From the NCBI GenBank assembly GCA_030435675.1, contig CM059624.1:954769-1018768 (forward strand): DNA of 64,000 nucleotides, written 5' to 3'. Origin of the DNA: Steinernema hermaphroditum. Taxonomy: Eukaryota; Nematoda; Chromadorea; Rhabditida; Steinernematidae. Position numbers and translations under genes: made by a program. The notes under the pieces are model-generated. The model was not told the origin of the DNA and made no database searches. It saw nothing but the letters and a program-made list of their open reading frames with translations. Each line of letters starts with the position of its first letter. Position 1 is the stretch's first letter. Of the stretch, positions 34,881 through 46,844 are shown piece by piece.

Positions 34881-35686
34881 ATGTTTGAAATACTTCTGTT
34901 ATGTTTGAAATACTTCTTCCTCACTGCTCTGAACTCGTATCTGTCCAGAGCCAAGTTGACATCCACTGACTTCTGGAAGCCCGCTTCACGCTCAGACCAT
35001 GCTAGAACTAGCCGATCGAGGAACTCAGGCGACAAATTCAGAAATTTCTTATTTCCACTGATTTTGACATCGATCAGAGGTGAGTCATCCAGAAGAGAAT
35101 CGAGAATCTCGTCTTCGAAATCTTCCCCGGCCTTCTTTAAGGAAACATTGCAGATCTCCAGGTGTTCCAGGCAGCGGGTTCTTAGAATTCGTGACATCCA
35201 AAACGAAAAGGTGGAATTAGAGGCGAACGTGCACTTCCGGATGATGAGACAACTCACAAAACGGGGCCAAAAGTTCGGAAAGCAAGAATCGAAATTGACC
35301 ACGTCGTGCATTTCCATTTTTTCGGCGTAGTCGACTACGATGATCTTCCTAATGACGTTTTTAAGATTCTTTTCTTTTCCGCATTTTTCAGAATCCGCCA
35401 TTCCGGATTTAATGAAAAGATCCGTACACACCCGAAACATCGACTTTTGGATCTCTTCCACAGAGGCTGAAGAACGGTAAGTAAACGTGCTAAAGTTCCG
35501 TTTCTTGGCGATGACATCCAGATTGAAGCGTAGGACGTTATCCGGGATGTGTTCACCTGCCATGGCCTGCCATCCGAGGTCGTCCAACTCGAAGATGTTC
35601 ACAAGATCTGCTTTGCCGAGGTAAGCGGTGACGTCCCGGCGGAACCACAGCGAAACGGTATCCATCGTGCAGACTGGTATTGGCAT
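34826..35686 (-). CDS. Expanded family member, copy 3, chimeric C-terminus
   Basis: A single-exon frame of 286 residues matches copy 1 from about MDTVSLWFRRDVTAYLGKAD to AVRKKYFKH. The C-terminal end (NMHTRNIDFWISSTEAEEE) is not homologous to copy 1; it is the antisense of truncated copy 2. So an inversion gave this gene a new tail. The upstream region shares blocks with that of copy 1 (GTGATTAGTGCGATCAT, AAAGCGATGA), suggesting retained promoter sequence. The alternative ATG 12 codons into the frame (MDTV) fits copies 1 and 2. Confidence 0.65.
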   Translation of the reverse strand: MPIPVCTMDTVSLWFRRDVTAYLGKADLVNIFELDDLGWQAMAGEHIPDNVLRFNLDVIAKKRNFSTFTYRSSASVEEIQKSMFRVCTDLFIKSGMADSEKCGKEKNLKNVIRKIIVVDYAEKMEMHDVVNFDSCFPNFWPRFVSCLIIRKCTFASNSTFSFWMSRILRTRCLEHLEICNVSLKKAGEDFEDEILDSLLDDSPLIDVKISGNKKFLNLSPEFLDRLVLAWSEREAGFQKSVDVNLALDRYEFRAVRKKYFKHNRSISNMHTRNIDFWISSTEAEEE

Positions 35687-35869
35687 CTGTTAGGTGACTA
35701 GGCTTATGTGTAGTGAGGTGCGATTAGATATGATTAGTGCGATCATGAACAAAACAGCGATCGATTGCTCAAAAAAGCGATGATTTATGGCCCGATCACA
35801 TCCACATCCACTGTGTTTACGATCACTACGTTGCAAAAAACCCCTTGAATACAGCTGATTTCAAATGAC

Positions 35870-35947
35870 TTCATCTCAAGAATCAACAACAACAGCCAAC
35901 AACAACAAAACAACATAACAAATCTAACAACTTCATAACAACAATCG
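35870..35947. repeat. AAC/CAA-rich simple sequence
   Basis: A run of AACAAC/CAACAA words lies just downstream of the rpoa-2 stop codon, probably in its 3' untranslated region. Confidence 0.6.
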
Positions 35948-38900
35948 TTAGTGTTTGATCTCGTGTGGGGGCTTGATACCCATCTCGATTTTTATGTTCA
36001 TGGCACTCAGTTCCGCGGCGAGATATTGGAATACTCGTGGTACTTGCATGAAGTGAATGTCCTTCTCCCCCTGGCAGTTTCGGCAAATTTGTCGATCGGT
36101 ATAATCGACAACCGTCTCATCGAAGGACCGTTTCTTCTGCACTTCCTTTAAGCGCTTTGACGTGTTCAGGACGGAAGTAAATGTTCCACATTTGGCACAG
36201 ACGTAGGCGTAATCTCTGTCCGAGCAATTCAGCAGGCGATCCTGAACAAAAGTGATAGGTTAGGAGGCCAAAGGAAAAACTGTTACCTGTAAGCAAAAAG
36301 CAGTTCCGTGGGCGATAAGCGCATCGCGCTCCATCTCTCCGAATCGGATACCACCACCCTTCTTACGTCCTTTCACTGGCTGATGAGTAATAGGATCGAT
36401 GGGTCCCGTTGCACGCACTTGGTACTTATCGGCAATCATGTGTCGAAGGCGTTGGTAGTAAACGATACCAAAGAAAATTTCAACCTGAAAAGCTCTTATT
36501 TCGAAGCACTTCACGGGTAAGTCGCTAACCTTCATCTCACGGCCATCCACGCCAGAATACATGACCTCATTGCCATAGTAATTGTATCCGGCCTTCGTTA
36601 AGAGTTGCCCGAAATGATCGATCGCCGTCTTCTTTTCACTGGAACAAACATGATCAACTGATATATGCACTGACAGTCATACTTGAAAACGAATGGCGAC
36701 GCATCGTAGAAGGCACCATGCATGGCAGCCGATTTCCCGGCCATACTCTCTATCATCATCCCGATTGTCATACGGGATGGGAAACCGTGAGGGTTGAAGA
36801 TGATATCAGGAACCATGCCGGATTCAGAGAACGGCAGCGATTCCACAGGCCACAGGAACGAGTTGATTCCCTTCTGTCCGTGGCGTGAGGCGAACTTATC
36901 TCCAATAATCGGATTACGTTGGATTCTCCATTGAATCAGCACGTGCTGAAATTGCTATTATAACAGCTGTTCCAACATCGTCAAACGCACCACAAGACCA
37001 CTCTCATTCTCATCTACGACACGGACGATTCCACAGTACGCAGGCTCAACATACTTGTACTTGTGAGGCTTGAACATGCCCGTGTCCATGTCATAAACAC
37101 TCATGTAAATGTCGCCTTCTTGGTACATTCTTCCCGGGATGGGCAAGCCATGCTTATCGATCGTTTTACATTCTTTCTTCGGATCAGCAAGGAAAACCAC
37201 GTTCTTGGGTCCTGTGCGTTCTTCAATCAGATTCACACGTTCGACCTTTATCACAGTGCCGTGGGCGAATCCTCGCTGATACGAGCTCTTGTTGATGACC
37301 ATGGCGTCTTCCATATCGTATCCAGTGTACGAAATGACGGCAACACAAGCATTCGTTCCCAAAGGATACTCATCCATCTCATACTTGTGGTGAGCTTCCA
37401 GCTGGAGAAGTGGCGTTTGGGGGAACTGAAAAGCAGCTCTTATAAGCAAGCGCATTGAATCGAAGCGCTCACCTGAAGACGATACATCTTGTTGTCGGCT
37501 CGTTTGTGCCAAGCGTGAACGGGTATTCCCATCGTTTGTTTACCCATCTGACACTGATAGACGTTACGTGGAGACTGATTGTGGTCCGGGAACGGAATCA
37601 AATTTCCGGCGAAACTGAAAAGACAGCTCGGATGGAGTTCCTGATGCATCGTCACTCCTTCTTCAGCTTCGTCTGGGTCGATAACGATGGACATGTACAC
37701 CTGCTCGAACGTCCCGATAAACTCGGTCCTGTCGAAAGCGAGATTCTTGACTGGCCGATAGAGACGACCGGGATCGCAGAAAATGTACAATCCCGGGTAC
37801 TGCGTTTGGACGTTCTTGGGGTCAGTCGAATGCCGCACAAGGGCGATCTCCGAGATGGCAGGAACCCTCTTATCATTGGTCACTTTTGCCGCCCTAAGCT
37901 GGCGTTCGATGTAAGCGGCCTTTTGACGGGGAATATAACCCAAGAAGCGACCATCCATTAGAACAGGGTAGAGCTAAACAAGTGAGAATGTTGTGCAATT
38001 CGAGAGGCCATATCACATACACCTTCTTTGTCGTCCGCTGCAGCTTTCATCAACGAGGATTGCTTTTGCGAAAACATTCCCAGTTCTCCCAGCAATTCAG
38101 CAACTTTCGAAGTGTCTTGGTAATGGGTGAGCATACGACAGGAGGCAGTGACGTGATTGAGAAGACCACATGGAGCTCCGTCAGGGGTGTGCACGGGACA
38201 GATGAAGCCCCAAGCTTCTGGGCGCAGCTTACGGACATCTGTCGTTCTCATTTCCATGAAAAAAGCACCTCTGTGGATAGCCCTAAAAGAAAGGTTGTCA
38301 GACCCAGCCAGGCAATCTCGGAAAGAAACCTGAAGTGGGACACAAAGCGCAATTGGTTAATTCGCTCGGCGACAACTGTGAAACCCGTATTTTGCTGCAG
38401 GCACAAGCCGCTTCTGGTCATCAAATTTCCAGTGGCCAGGAAATATTCCAGAGTTCGTGTAATTTCTCCACTTTTTTGCGATCCCAACGCTCTAAGGAAT
38501 TCATGAGAAGTCATGGTGAACGAGTCCGGCCTCTTCTTGGCAATGATTTCAAGCTTCTTCCTCACGATGGAAAGAATCGTTTCCATGCGTTCACGGATAA
38601 TAAGCAGAATAATGTGGCCAGAAACGGACGCCTCTTGGAATTGAGGATTATCAGGTGTTTCGGGCATGCACTCGCCCTTCACCAAAGCGATCAACTTTTG
38701 GGACATGTATGACAAAAGGTGGAACTTGTCCATGTTGTCATCGAGGTGAATGCCGACGCAGTACTTGAGAAGAAACCGGCCGACGTCCTAAAATAAGGCT
38801 TTCTTGAAACGATTGTGTACATGTGTACACAAACCTCATCAGTTTCCCATGGCGCAATACGATCGCCCATCGCCACTCGGAACTTAGATCCTATGGATTT

Positions 38901-39847
38901 GAGCGCACCATCTTGACTGATGATACCGTCTTCCTGGGCGCAAGCAAGCATATTGGTGACACAACTAGCCCAGAAAGGATCATTGGGGCGGGTCCGAATC
39001 ATGTGTTCGTAGATCAGCAAATCGTTCAACGGCACCAGGGCTTTTATGATGTACATCAGAGGTATGTAGAAGATCTCACGACGGAACTGAATAGAGAATT
39101 TAATAAAGGCGCATTTGGCGGGGGACATACCTGGACTGCAATAGTAATTGTTGCACTTTCCAAGTAGTGGAGGGTCAACAAGGAAGCGGAGTGGTTCCCT
39201 CTTACGCATCGCATCATGACTCCAAATTGTGAAAACAGTGCACCCTTGTTCTTGAAGGAGTTTCTAACTATGGCTATAGGGTAGTTACGGCGATTTGCAA
39301 CGAGCAAACGAATAACCTTAAAATTCCAGCAATGATATGTGCCCGAAGGTGATTGTCGATACCTTCTCGCTTCCCTTGCAAACAAAATATCCACCACGTT
39401 CCAGCGGTTCTTCTCCCTTCTGCACTAGTTGCTTGCGGGAAAGTCCACGCAAATTGCATCGACTCGACTGGAGCAAAACGGGAACATCTCCCAACACACA
39501 GTCAATCATATCTTTTCGGCGCCCATTAATCGTTAAGCTGACACTAGCACTAAGGGGAGCGGCGTAGGTGAGCTGTCGCTGACGGCACTCTGACGGGTAG
39601 ATCTTGGCCGACTCAGTAACTGCTTTCTGAAAAGTAAGCGTTATTAACCAACCGAGAAACAAACACATCGACTTACTCCACCCGCAGACGGATATCCAAG
39701 AGAAGCGGAAACGTAGGAAAGCTCGATAGCTTCTCCGGTGGGAAGGCGGAACTTCTCTGGCGGTACATCGGCGGCGGCCAGCTGTATTCCCTCGTCTGCC
39801 AGGAAGTCGAAGGAATCAACATGGTACGACGCAATATCGCACTCCAT
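35948..39847 (-). CDS. rpoa-2: RNA polymerase I second-largest subunit (RPA2)
   Basis: Twelve exons join to an exact 1,130-residue frame: 39847-39677, 39626-39363, 39316-39131, 39086-38835, 38787-38330, 38282-38021, 37973-37473, 37425-36991, 36945-36683, 36638-36530, 36484-36287, 36241-35948. Introns are 44-50 bases. Conserved blocks include [53 protein letters not shown] (about 730), [12 protein letters not shown] (about 858) and [17 protein letters not shown]-terminal zinc site is formed by CAKC and CRNC. The details ([14 protein letters not shown], end ..[11 protein letters not shown]) fit Pol I rather than Pol II or III. It transcribes rRNA in the nucleolus. The start is the first ATG after a TTTCAG site at 39857, which could be a trans-splice site; the N-terminus is then slightly shorter than in other animals. 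Confidence 0.93.
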
Positions 39848-39857
39848 GTTGTGCTTC

Positions 39858-40598
39858 TGAAACGGACAAGACGAATGATAGACAGACATAGACAAAAAAG
39901 GCAGACATGTAGCGAAATTTTCAGACAGTCTGCACCGACCAATGACGACTGCTGGGTCGAAATAAGACTTGTCTCAATGTTTAGGCTAGAGGAACAGACA
40001 CCGTCTGAGCAAAGCCATCTAAAACAGCTCTCAGCCACTTCAAGATATTTTCGAAAATATGATAAAACCTATAACGCAATTATGATAGATTTGCAACGGC
40101 GATGGAACAATCACGAACAAGGTCTACAAATCGCGGTTTGGTCAAGAAGGAAGGCAACATTGAAGCACATGGACAGAATCCGAAAAAAAGCTGCATAGTG
40201 CCCCAGAAATCGTGAGTTCGAAGTGGTTTCATGTCTAGAGAGCACAGACAACTCACAACTGTCATCACGTATTTCGTGTCGAGACCCACCACAGGTAATC
40301 CCCGCGAGGAAATATCGAACATTCGGTTCGATCTGAAAAGTCTACGGCAACGTCGAAGAATAGCCGAATTTTTGTTGTTTCTTCATAAACGAAAGGCCTT
40401 GCAGCATATGGATAACTTGCAACGAATATTTTACTGGTTGATTTATCGTATTTGAACAAGATGACAATAACAAAGACAGTCGCATGTGTGAACTTTGCCT
40501 AATTTTGCGAGCAGACCTGGGCAAAGTTAACAAAGGTCAAGAATGCGAGACTCTATGTCATAAGTTATGACATATAACGTACAGAAGGACTACGAAAA
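39858..40598. other. Upstream region of rpoa-2, no clear exon
   Basis: No exon joining in frame to rpoa-2 was found. This is the gap to the 3' end of the next minus-strand gene and probably holds the rpoa-2 promoter. Confidence 0.4.
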
Positions 40599-41379
40599 CT
40601 AAGCGGGGGCGACCTGTGCGCTTCGCATCACTGCCTTCATGTTGTGCTTCACAATTACCTCAGCCATTTCAGTTGAAAAAAACGAGGAATGAACCTTCCT
40701 CCTGTACTCTTCAATCATTTCGATGTCAAAATCGTCGTTATCCTTCATCTTAGGATAGTACTGCCGGCAGAACTCAATCGCCACATGCCATTCACTTGGT
40801 TGCGAGCTGATGAGGTAAAAGAAGGCATGGATAATGATGTAGGTGCCCAGCCAGATGGCCAATGTAATGCAAGTGCGTGTGAGATCGACGAATGACCATG
40901 GACTGAAGATTTCGTTTTGACGACGGAGCTTTTCGAACAAGGTCGAGTTCAGGTCTCTGGGCAGAGAGAAAGGAACGTCTTCGAGGGTTTCTTTGAGCGA
41001 TATCATGAAACTTTCTGAAAATATTTATCAAGAATATGATAGATCTAGAAATGAGACGCATGTTCCCTATTATGCAACACAGATCAAAACCTAAAATCTC
41101 TCTTTTCTTACCGTGAACCACTGTCAAAGCTTGGCAGCCGATGAAAACCAGGGTAATAATGAACAAAGTGCAGAAGAACGCCGAGAATGACAGGCACCAC
41201 CAGAAGTATCTCCTAGGATCGTAACATTTTCGCCTATTTTTATCGCGTTCCGTCTTCACGTCATCCATGACCTTCTCAATGAGCGTCTGAAGAGGATTCT
41301 GTGAAGAGCGCATAGTCTTCCACACTTCAATCTGATAGTCAATAGCGTACAGGAAGGAAGGGCGACGTGCGAACACCAT
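40599..41379 (-). CDS. Two-membrane-segment protein, unrecognised
   Basis: Two exons (41379-41112, 41014-40599) join in frame across a 97-base intron to 227 residues. A basic N-terminal region (MVFARRPSFLYAID..TERDKNRRKCYDPRR) precedes a membrane segment (SFSAFFCTLFIITLVFIG, about 65-85). A charged loop and a second membrane segment (TRTCITLAIWLGTYIIIHAF, about 140-160) follow, then a cytosolic-looking tail ending AVMRSAQVAPA. The family was not recognised. It lies in the same direction as rpoa-2, about 750 bases upstream of it. Confidence 0.75.
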
Positions 41380-41718
41380 CGTGAACGGAAGCAGAGTGAG
41401 TTTTCGTGATTTCGGGATCGCGTGAAGCGCTCCACTTCGATGACGTCAGGGCGCTAACAAATTCATAATTTTACCTTGTGAGAGGTCGTTCTCGGCCGTT
41501 GTTTGCGGCGCAACGATCACCGGGAACACTAAGGAGCCGTAATTCCAGCATCTCGCTGAGAATCACCGTCCGGGGCCGTTCCAAACGCGCTGCAGTTCCG
41601 ACGTACGACTGGATCCGATCTGTTCCGGACCCGAAGCCGGTGCAAACGAATGACGAAAAGCGTACTATAAACAGTAGAAACACCATGGGCACGGTATCAA
41701 GATAAGGAAAAAAAAATT

Positions 41719-41791
41719 CGCCCCCTAAGGGATTCGAACCCTTGACCGTTAGATTAAAAGTCTAACGCTCTACCGGCTGAGCTAAAGGGGC
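41719..41791 (-). tRNA. tRNA-Lys(UUU)
   Basis: A 73-nt tRNA with acceptor GCCCCTT/AGGGGGC, A box TAGCTCAGCCGG, anticodon loop CTTTTAA (anticodon TTT) and B box GGTTCGAATCC. It is followed on its strand by a T run, the Pol III terminator. One variable-loop base differs from the two other copies (GGTC instead of GGCC). Confidence 0.95.
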
Positions 41792-42285
41792 TCCGGTAAA
41801 TACCTCGCTCGATAATAATATGACACACATCAATTTCCATTGTTAAAAACTCATTTGGTTATTTCTTGCTGTTAGTTCGTTTTTAATATTTTTTATGTAG
41901 TGGTTTTGGTGTTTGATACAGTCTTAAGAGCGATCTTTTCCTGGAGCTGCCTATTTTTTTATACATAACACCCAGAAAGAGTTATTTATATCGGTGGATT
42001 CATGTAATTCAAGTTGTATCTGGCAAAAACAACCAATCGTCAATCCACCATGTGGGTGAATGAAATTGAATTCTAGGTTTGGGGTATGGTCGGGCGGTAA
42101 AGCTTCATAACAGAGATAGGCTTAGGCTTAGGTATGAGGTACTAATTGGAAAGAATAGAGGGACTAACAATACTTTCATAATAAAAAAAGGACAATCTAC
42201 TAATTAAAAGCATTCATTTGCATTTTCGATGATATCCGACGAAGCAGTGAAACAGTCGGTTCATCATTACCGTATGACTATGGTG

Positions 42286-42396
42286 CTGGTGACCGGAGAT
42301 GGGTTCCAAATCCGATTCGATTGATTCCACCGAATGACTCGACTCATCAGTCGATTCATTCGATTCAACCAATCAGTGCCCATCTCTGCTGGCGAC
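42286..42396. mobile_element. 95-bp hAT-type miniature element
   Basis: 42294-42388 has ends CGGAGATGGG and (inverted) CAGAGATGGGC. It is flanked by CTGGTGAC and CTGGCGAC, a 7-of-8 match for an hAT target duplication. The interior has TCATCAGTCGATTCA words like the subterminal repeats of the hAT element at 3444. Confidence 0.65.
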
Positions 42397-42718
42397 TGTT
42401 CATCTTTACCCGTTTTCGGAAGGCTGTTGACCTGACGTTTAGCCCTGCTTTTTTTGTTTTATATACACATTCATAACAGCTTGAATCTGGGATATCCAGG
42501 AGAGTCGTCCTGACGTCTGGGAGTGTCATCCTGACTCAGACGGATGATGATACTTAGAGCTGTAGAGCTCTCCTAAAACCGCTCCCCACCACGTAAGATT
42601 TATTATCTTAAACGCATTTGCATTAGTCAGCACTTAAGGCAAATGAAATGGGATTCTATTCCTGTATTCCTGCGACTTTGCGCAATCTTTGTGAACTTGA
42701 GTCTACCCAAGTCCTGCA

Positions 42719-42842
42719 CAGGGTGGCCCAGATAAAGTGCTAGTGGTGTAGCTTCATTTTGCACATAAAAGTATCGCATTTGGAGAAGACCACAGTGAGT
42801 TACATAGATTTAATTTTGCTGCAACTTATCTGGGCCACCCTG
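42719..42842. mobile_element. 124-bp mariner-type miniature element
   Basis: Inverted ends CAGGGTGGCCCAGATAA face each other over 124 bp. TA follows the right end; the left flank reads CA, so one side of the TA duplication has probably mutated. Confidence 0.75.
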
Positions 42843-43625
42843 TAATTGTTAAGGGTGCCCGGATGGAACCTTTCATACAGTAACTTCAACTGCTTTAACT
42901 TCGATTTTTTTCCATTTTACGTAGTCATGTTCCGCCCGTCATTGGATAACTCCCTTCTGGGAGCGCTTCATTCCTGACGTCAGAGTCGTCTTCATTTGTC
43001 TAATGTAAAAAGGCATTAAGTGAATAAGTGACAAGCGATGACACTATCAGGAGGATCTTACTGGCAGAGACAACCACTTTCCTTTAATCGCTTTTTGTTT
43101 CTTAACTGCCTGCTTTGTTCCCGGGGATGATAAAGATATCCCCTTCTAGACACTGCCATTAGTGGATTATCACATTACTTTATCTCTTTGCTTTCTGGCA
43201 TACGACCAGTCATCTTCCGGTGACGTTCTTTTCCCAATTTAAATATAACCCTGAATCCAAAGCTTTCCTGAAAGCTCTGACAAACCCTCTTCTAAGCCGA
43301 AGACGATAATCCTTAGAAGTGAGCTCATCCAACTCTATCTAACGGTGACAAAAGAGGGCCGGATGGTCATGCGCAGGCTGACGCCAACCCGTCCCTATCG
43401 CCGCCTCTCGCGCGCTCTCATAATCGTCATGGAAACGCGTCGCCCCTTTGGAAGGGGAAGGTGAGCGGCGGCAGTCGCGAGCAGGCTGACCGCTAATTAC
43501 GTTAGGCCCTAATTGGAAAAGGATACGACAGCGTTCCCGGCGCGATAAAATGCGTGTCTATAGTCGCCGTTTGCAGGCGGTGCTAATCATTGCTCACTTT
43601 AGTCCGCTCGCCGAGAAACTCGACC

Positions 43626-45363
43626 ATGGAACCGGAAGAGCAATCCACTTCATCTCCTTATGAGTGGATCCGACGAAAGTACGTTAGAGGTGCGTACCTC
43701 AAATGAGTTGTTCCCTTTAGGCGTGTGTCCCAGGACTTCTTCTATCCAACCGAGTTGACCGACTGTATCCTCGTCGTTGAGGGAATGCAGCTCTTTGTGA
43801 ACATGGCCTTCCTCGGCCAGCATAGTTCCTACTTTGAAGAGCTGTTCGATAACAGTGCCGAGGAGAATAAGTTTGTGCTGGAGGGTGTAAGGATTCGCGA
43901 GTTCCATGACTTCCTTGTGGCTCTGCATCCGAATCGAGGACCGATTGAGGGTATGTCGGAAGTTAGTAGAAGGGAGATATTCGCGGTTCAACAAAGGGTT
44001 GCCTGTGGTTCGAATAATGGAAAGACTGTCATACCCAACTCGAGTGGACCACGAATGAAAGCCGGTGGTCCACATGATGGCTTGGACCAGGTCTGCTACG
44101 ATTTCAGTCGTTCTTTTGGAGCCAGAGGTACTAGAGCATCAAATTCTTAGGCTACAAAGCACTATCCTTGTTCTGCGAAGTCCAAGGGATACCGATAAAG
44201 ATCCTCATCCTCATCGTCCTACCATCATTCATAGTGAAGTTCAAGATTCGCTGTAAATCACAGGGCCTTTGATCTTTCGAATCCTGTCCTGTTTACATTT
44301 CGGCAACTTCTCGGAAAAGTCTTAGGAAAACAGCACTAACTACAAAGTTTTGTTGACAACTTGAACGGATGTGCACATCGCTCTTTTTTCATGGAAGCGT
44401 CAGCTCCAAACATAGAAACTTATACCAGGAATATCGAAGGAAACCGGAGACTGTGTCTTCCTTTCAAAAAGGCTTTAGAGATGTCGAGAAAGTTTCGTAA
44501 TTATTTGATGACTTTGTTTTGACCGTTACTTGGAAACTTACCCAATTATCATCGGGCAAAACAAAGATGTTTATGTAGAATTTTCAAAGGCCTTCGAGCC
44601 TCCATTTTGACATAGCAATAGTGGTATAGATGAGTTATCGTATGCTTCATACTTGAAGAATTCACATCGTTTTAAGGGAGTGGAAAACAAGGCTTTCTGC
44701 TTTCTGTTTGTTCCGCTACATGACACTATAACAAGCAAAAACAGCGTGGGCTAATTGGATATCGCATCGCAAGAAATAGGAGAATGAGACACTACGATTT
44801 TTAATCTCCGCTGTTTATATTTATATTTTGACCGTTTCTGAGAAACAAGGGGGCTGCTGGAAAAACAATTCTGCGCCGTGTGACTACAAATGAGCGATTT
44901 CTAAAGGATTTTTAATTAGACGGCGCAGGTGCGTGGCGGCAGATTGTGCTAACCCCAGAAAAGCTATTTTAACACAAGCTTTAGGAAGAAAAGTAGAGCA
45001 CCTTCTGCGCTTGGCCCATCGCTTCGAGACCATCGACATCATCAATGACGTCTCGTTGTTCCTCATTGGATCGGCGGCCATCAGTGACGCTCATCTCATT
45101 GACGTCGTCAGAGTTGCTGACCGTCATTCGCTGAAGGATGTTGTGGTATAATCCCTTCATACCCTTAGCCAGGACCATATGCATTGCAGGAGTCCATCAT
45201 CAACACAGTCAAGAACCCTCGCATTCTCATGATTCTTCGCAAAATCAACGACTTCAGCTCGTCAACCAAAGCGGACATCTATCATCGTCTTCGTGCGCTT
45301 GACGCGATGGGTCAGAGTGGCGATAGAAAGGCGTCGAAGTCGAAGAAGAAGAAGTTGAAGTAA
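43626..45363 (+). CDS. BTB-domain protein
   Basis: Four exons join in frame to 205 residues: 43626-43678, 43721-43950, 44985-45145, 45190-45363. A BTB/POZ fold is visible: TDCILVVEGMQLFVNMAFLGQHSSYFEELF (first strands and helices, given here in part), then HDFLVALHP. The C-terminal part has KVEHLLRLAHRFETIDI and a Lys-rich end (KASKSKKKKLK). BTB proteins of this nematode type often act as dimeric scaffolds or cullin-3 adaptors; no second domain such as MATH is seen. The second intron is about 1.03 kb, twenty times the local norm. The join at 43950/44985 rests on phase and homology to the BTB back region. AATAAA lies near 45573. Confidence 0.8.
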
Positions 45364-46844
45364 TTGTGTTCACATTGCATTCACATTTCCCACCCCGGTC
45401 TCTAAGAAGAAGAACATCACTATGATCTCTATCTCATGTAATCATTTTCAGCGAAAGAATCTCATCCATTTCTAATCATCTCTCACGTTTTGAAATCAAC
45501 GTTTCGCGCATTTCCATTTCAAGTTGATGTCATCGAATTCACATCTATTTTCAAAATCATTCGTACCTCTCCCAATAAACTTTTCTGCCGTCAACTGATG
45601 GCCAGGTGAGGCCACCTGTGACCTATGGTCAGATGCACCCGGAAGTCAACTGATAAGGAAACGCCGTGTCAACAATGCTGATTAAGTCGAAATCTGGCAC
45701 ACAAGTAGGCCCTAACCAGGGGCCGATTTCGCGAAACCTGGAAGAATGGAGAAAATTCGTTCTCTATGGAGAAACGCCGTTTTAGGGGCCTTTGGGGGTT
45801 TGTCGCTCTCCATCACGACATGAATACAGATTACTACCATATTGCTGCAGGTTTGTTTTTGGAGCAAATTGTGGCATGATCAGAGATGGACAAAGGCTGA
45901 GCCGTATATATGTACATATCAGCCGTTCAACCGGTTAGCCAGCCGACTCATCCGTCTGCGCTCGAATTCCTAGGCTCTCCTCTATCCGTTATAATTCATT
46001 TCGATTTGCAATTATCACTTGGGAACGTTCCCATGTGAGCCGTCCAACGGCTGGTACAAGCCGATACATAAGTCGTCAACCGACTGACGGATCGGCTGAA
46101 CGGCTAACCGACACGATCCGTTCGTTCCCATCTCTGGGCATGATATCATACATGGCTCAGCCGAAGTGGACATGTGGCGGGAAAAAAAACAAAACACAAC
46201 ACTTCGACATAGGTTGGAAACTCCAAAAGAATCACCGAAGGGAATGGGTACTTGGACATGAGCATAGATTATGGAACGCAGTTAACTTCGTTTTGGACCT
46301 GCAACCACTCACAGATCGATCAATTGGTCACATAGACATTTGTGTCTCGCTTTGGCGTTTGGAACTATTAGAGCTTGCAAACGAGACAAAAAAGTCTGTC
46401 CCATTGGCTTCGAGTGACCGGTCACCTCATTTCGCCGGGAAAGGGCCAGTGTTTTGTTGTTTTTTTTACAACTTTTTTTTCTAAAATTTTTCTCGAAAAA
46501 GTGAAACTAGAGGCAACGTGGTAAAAATGCGCAAGCAGCTGCAAAAAAAAAACAGAACGAACACGACGAAACTGATCGCAAACACTCAAAAGAAGCACAA
46601 AATTCCGACGAGACCGATGCGTGTGGTCCTCACGTTCTAAATGATGCCGATTTGAATCGTGAATCTGTGAATCTGATTTGAATCAATATTTCCCGTGCAC
46701 TGTTCTTCATATGAGCTCCGAAACGTGCAATACAAGACAGTCTAAGCGTTGTGCAGACAAGCAAACACTTAAAATAGACAATTCGTTGCAGATCGCTCAG
46801 TTGGCCATACGAACAACGCGACAGTCGGTCGATCAGCTTCCGAT
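45364..46844. other. Intergenic with an hAT-type miniature element
   Basis: Apart from the element at 45881-46136 nothing recognisable was seen. Confidence 0.4.
45873..46144. mobile_element. 256-bp hAT-type miniature element
   Basis: The element runs 45881-46136 with inverted ends CAGAGATGG. It is flanked by a perfect 8-bp duplication GGCATGAT (45873-45880, 46137-46144). Subterminal parts are inverted repeats of CCGTTCAACCGGTTAGCC/GGCTGAACGGCTAACC type. It has no coding capacity. Confidence 0.88.

Larger units (their letters stand above)
41792..43625. other. Intergenic with two small elements
   Basis: No coding exon was recognised. It contains an hAT-type miniature element (42294-42388) and a mariner-type one (42719-42842). 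Confidence 0.4.

Noticed and set aside
37063..37961. Long plus-strand frames across the rpoa-2 region
   Set aside because: They are antisense to well-supported rpoa-2 exons and have no similarity of their own.
35948..39847. Assignment to RNA polymerase II or III second subunit
   Set aside because: Block details and the C-terminus fit the Pol I subunit; Pol II and III versions differ in the block after GYDMEDA and in the zinc-site region.
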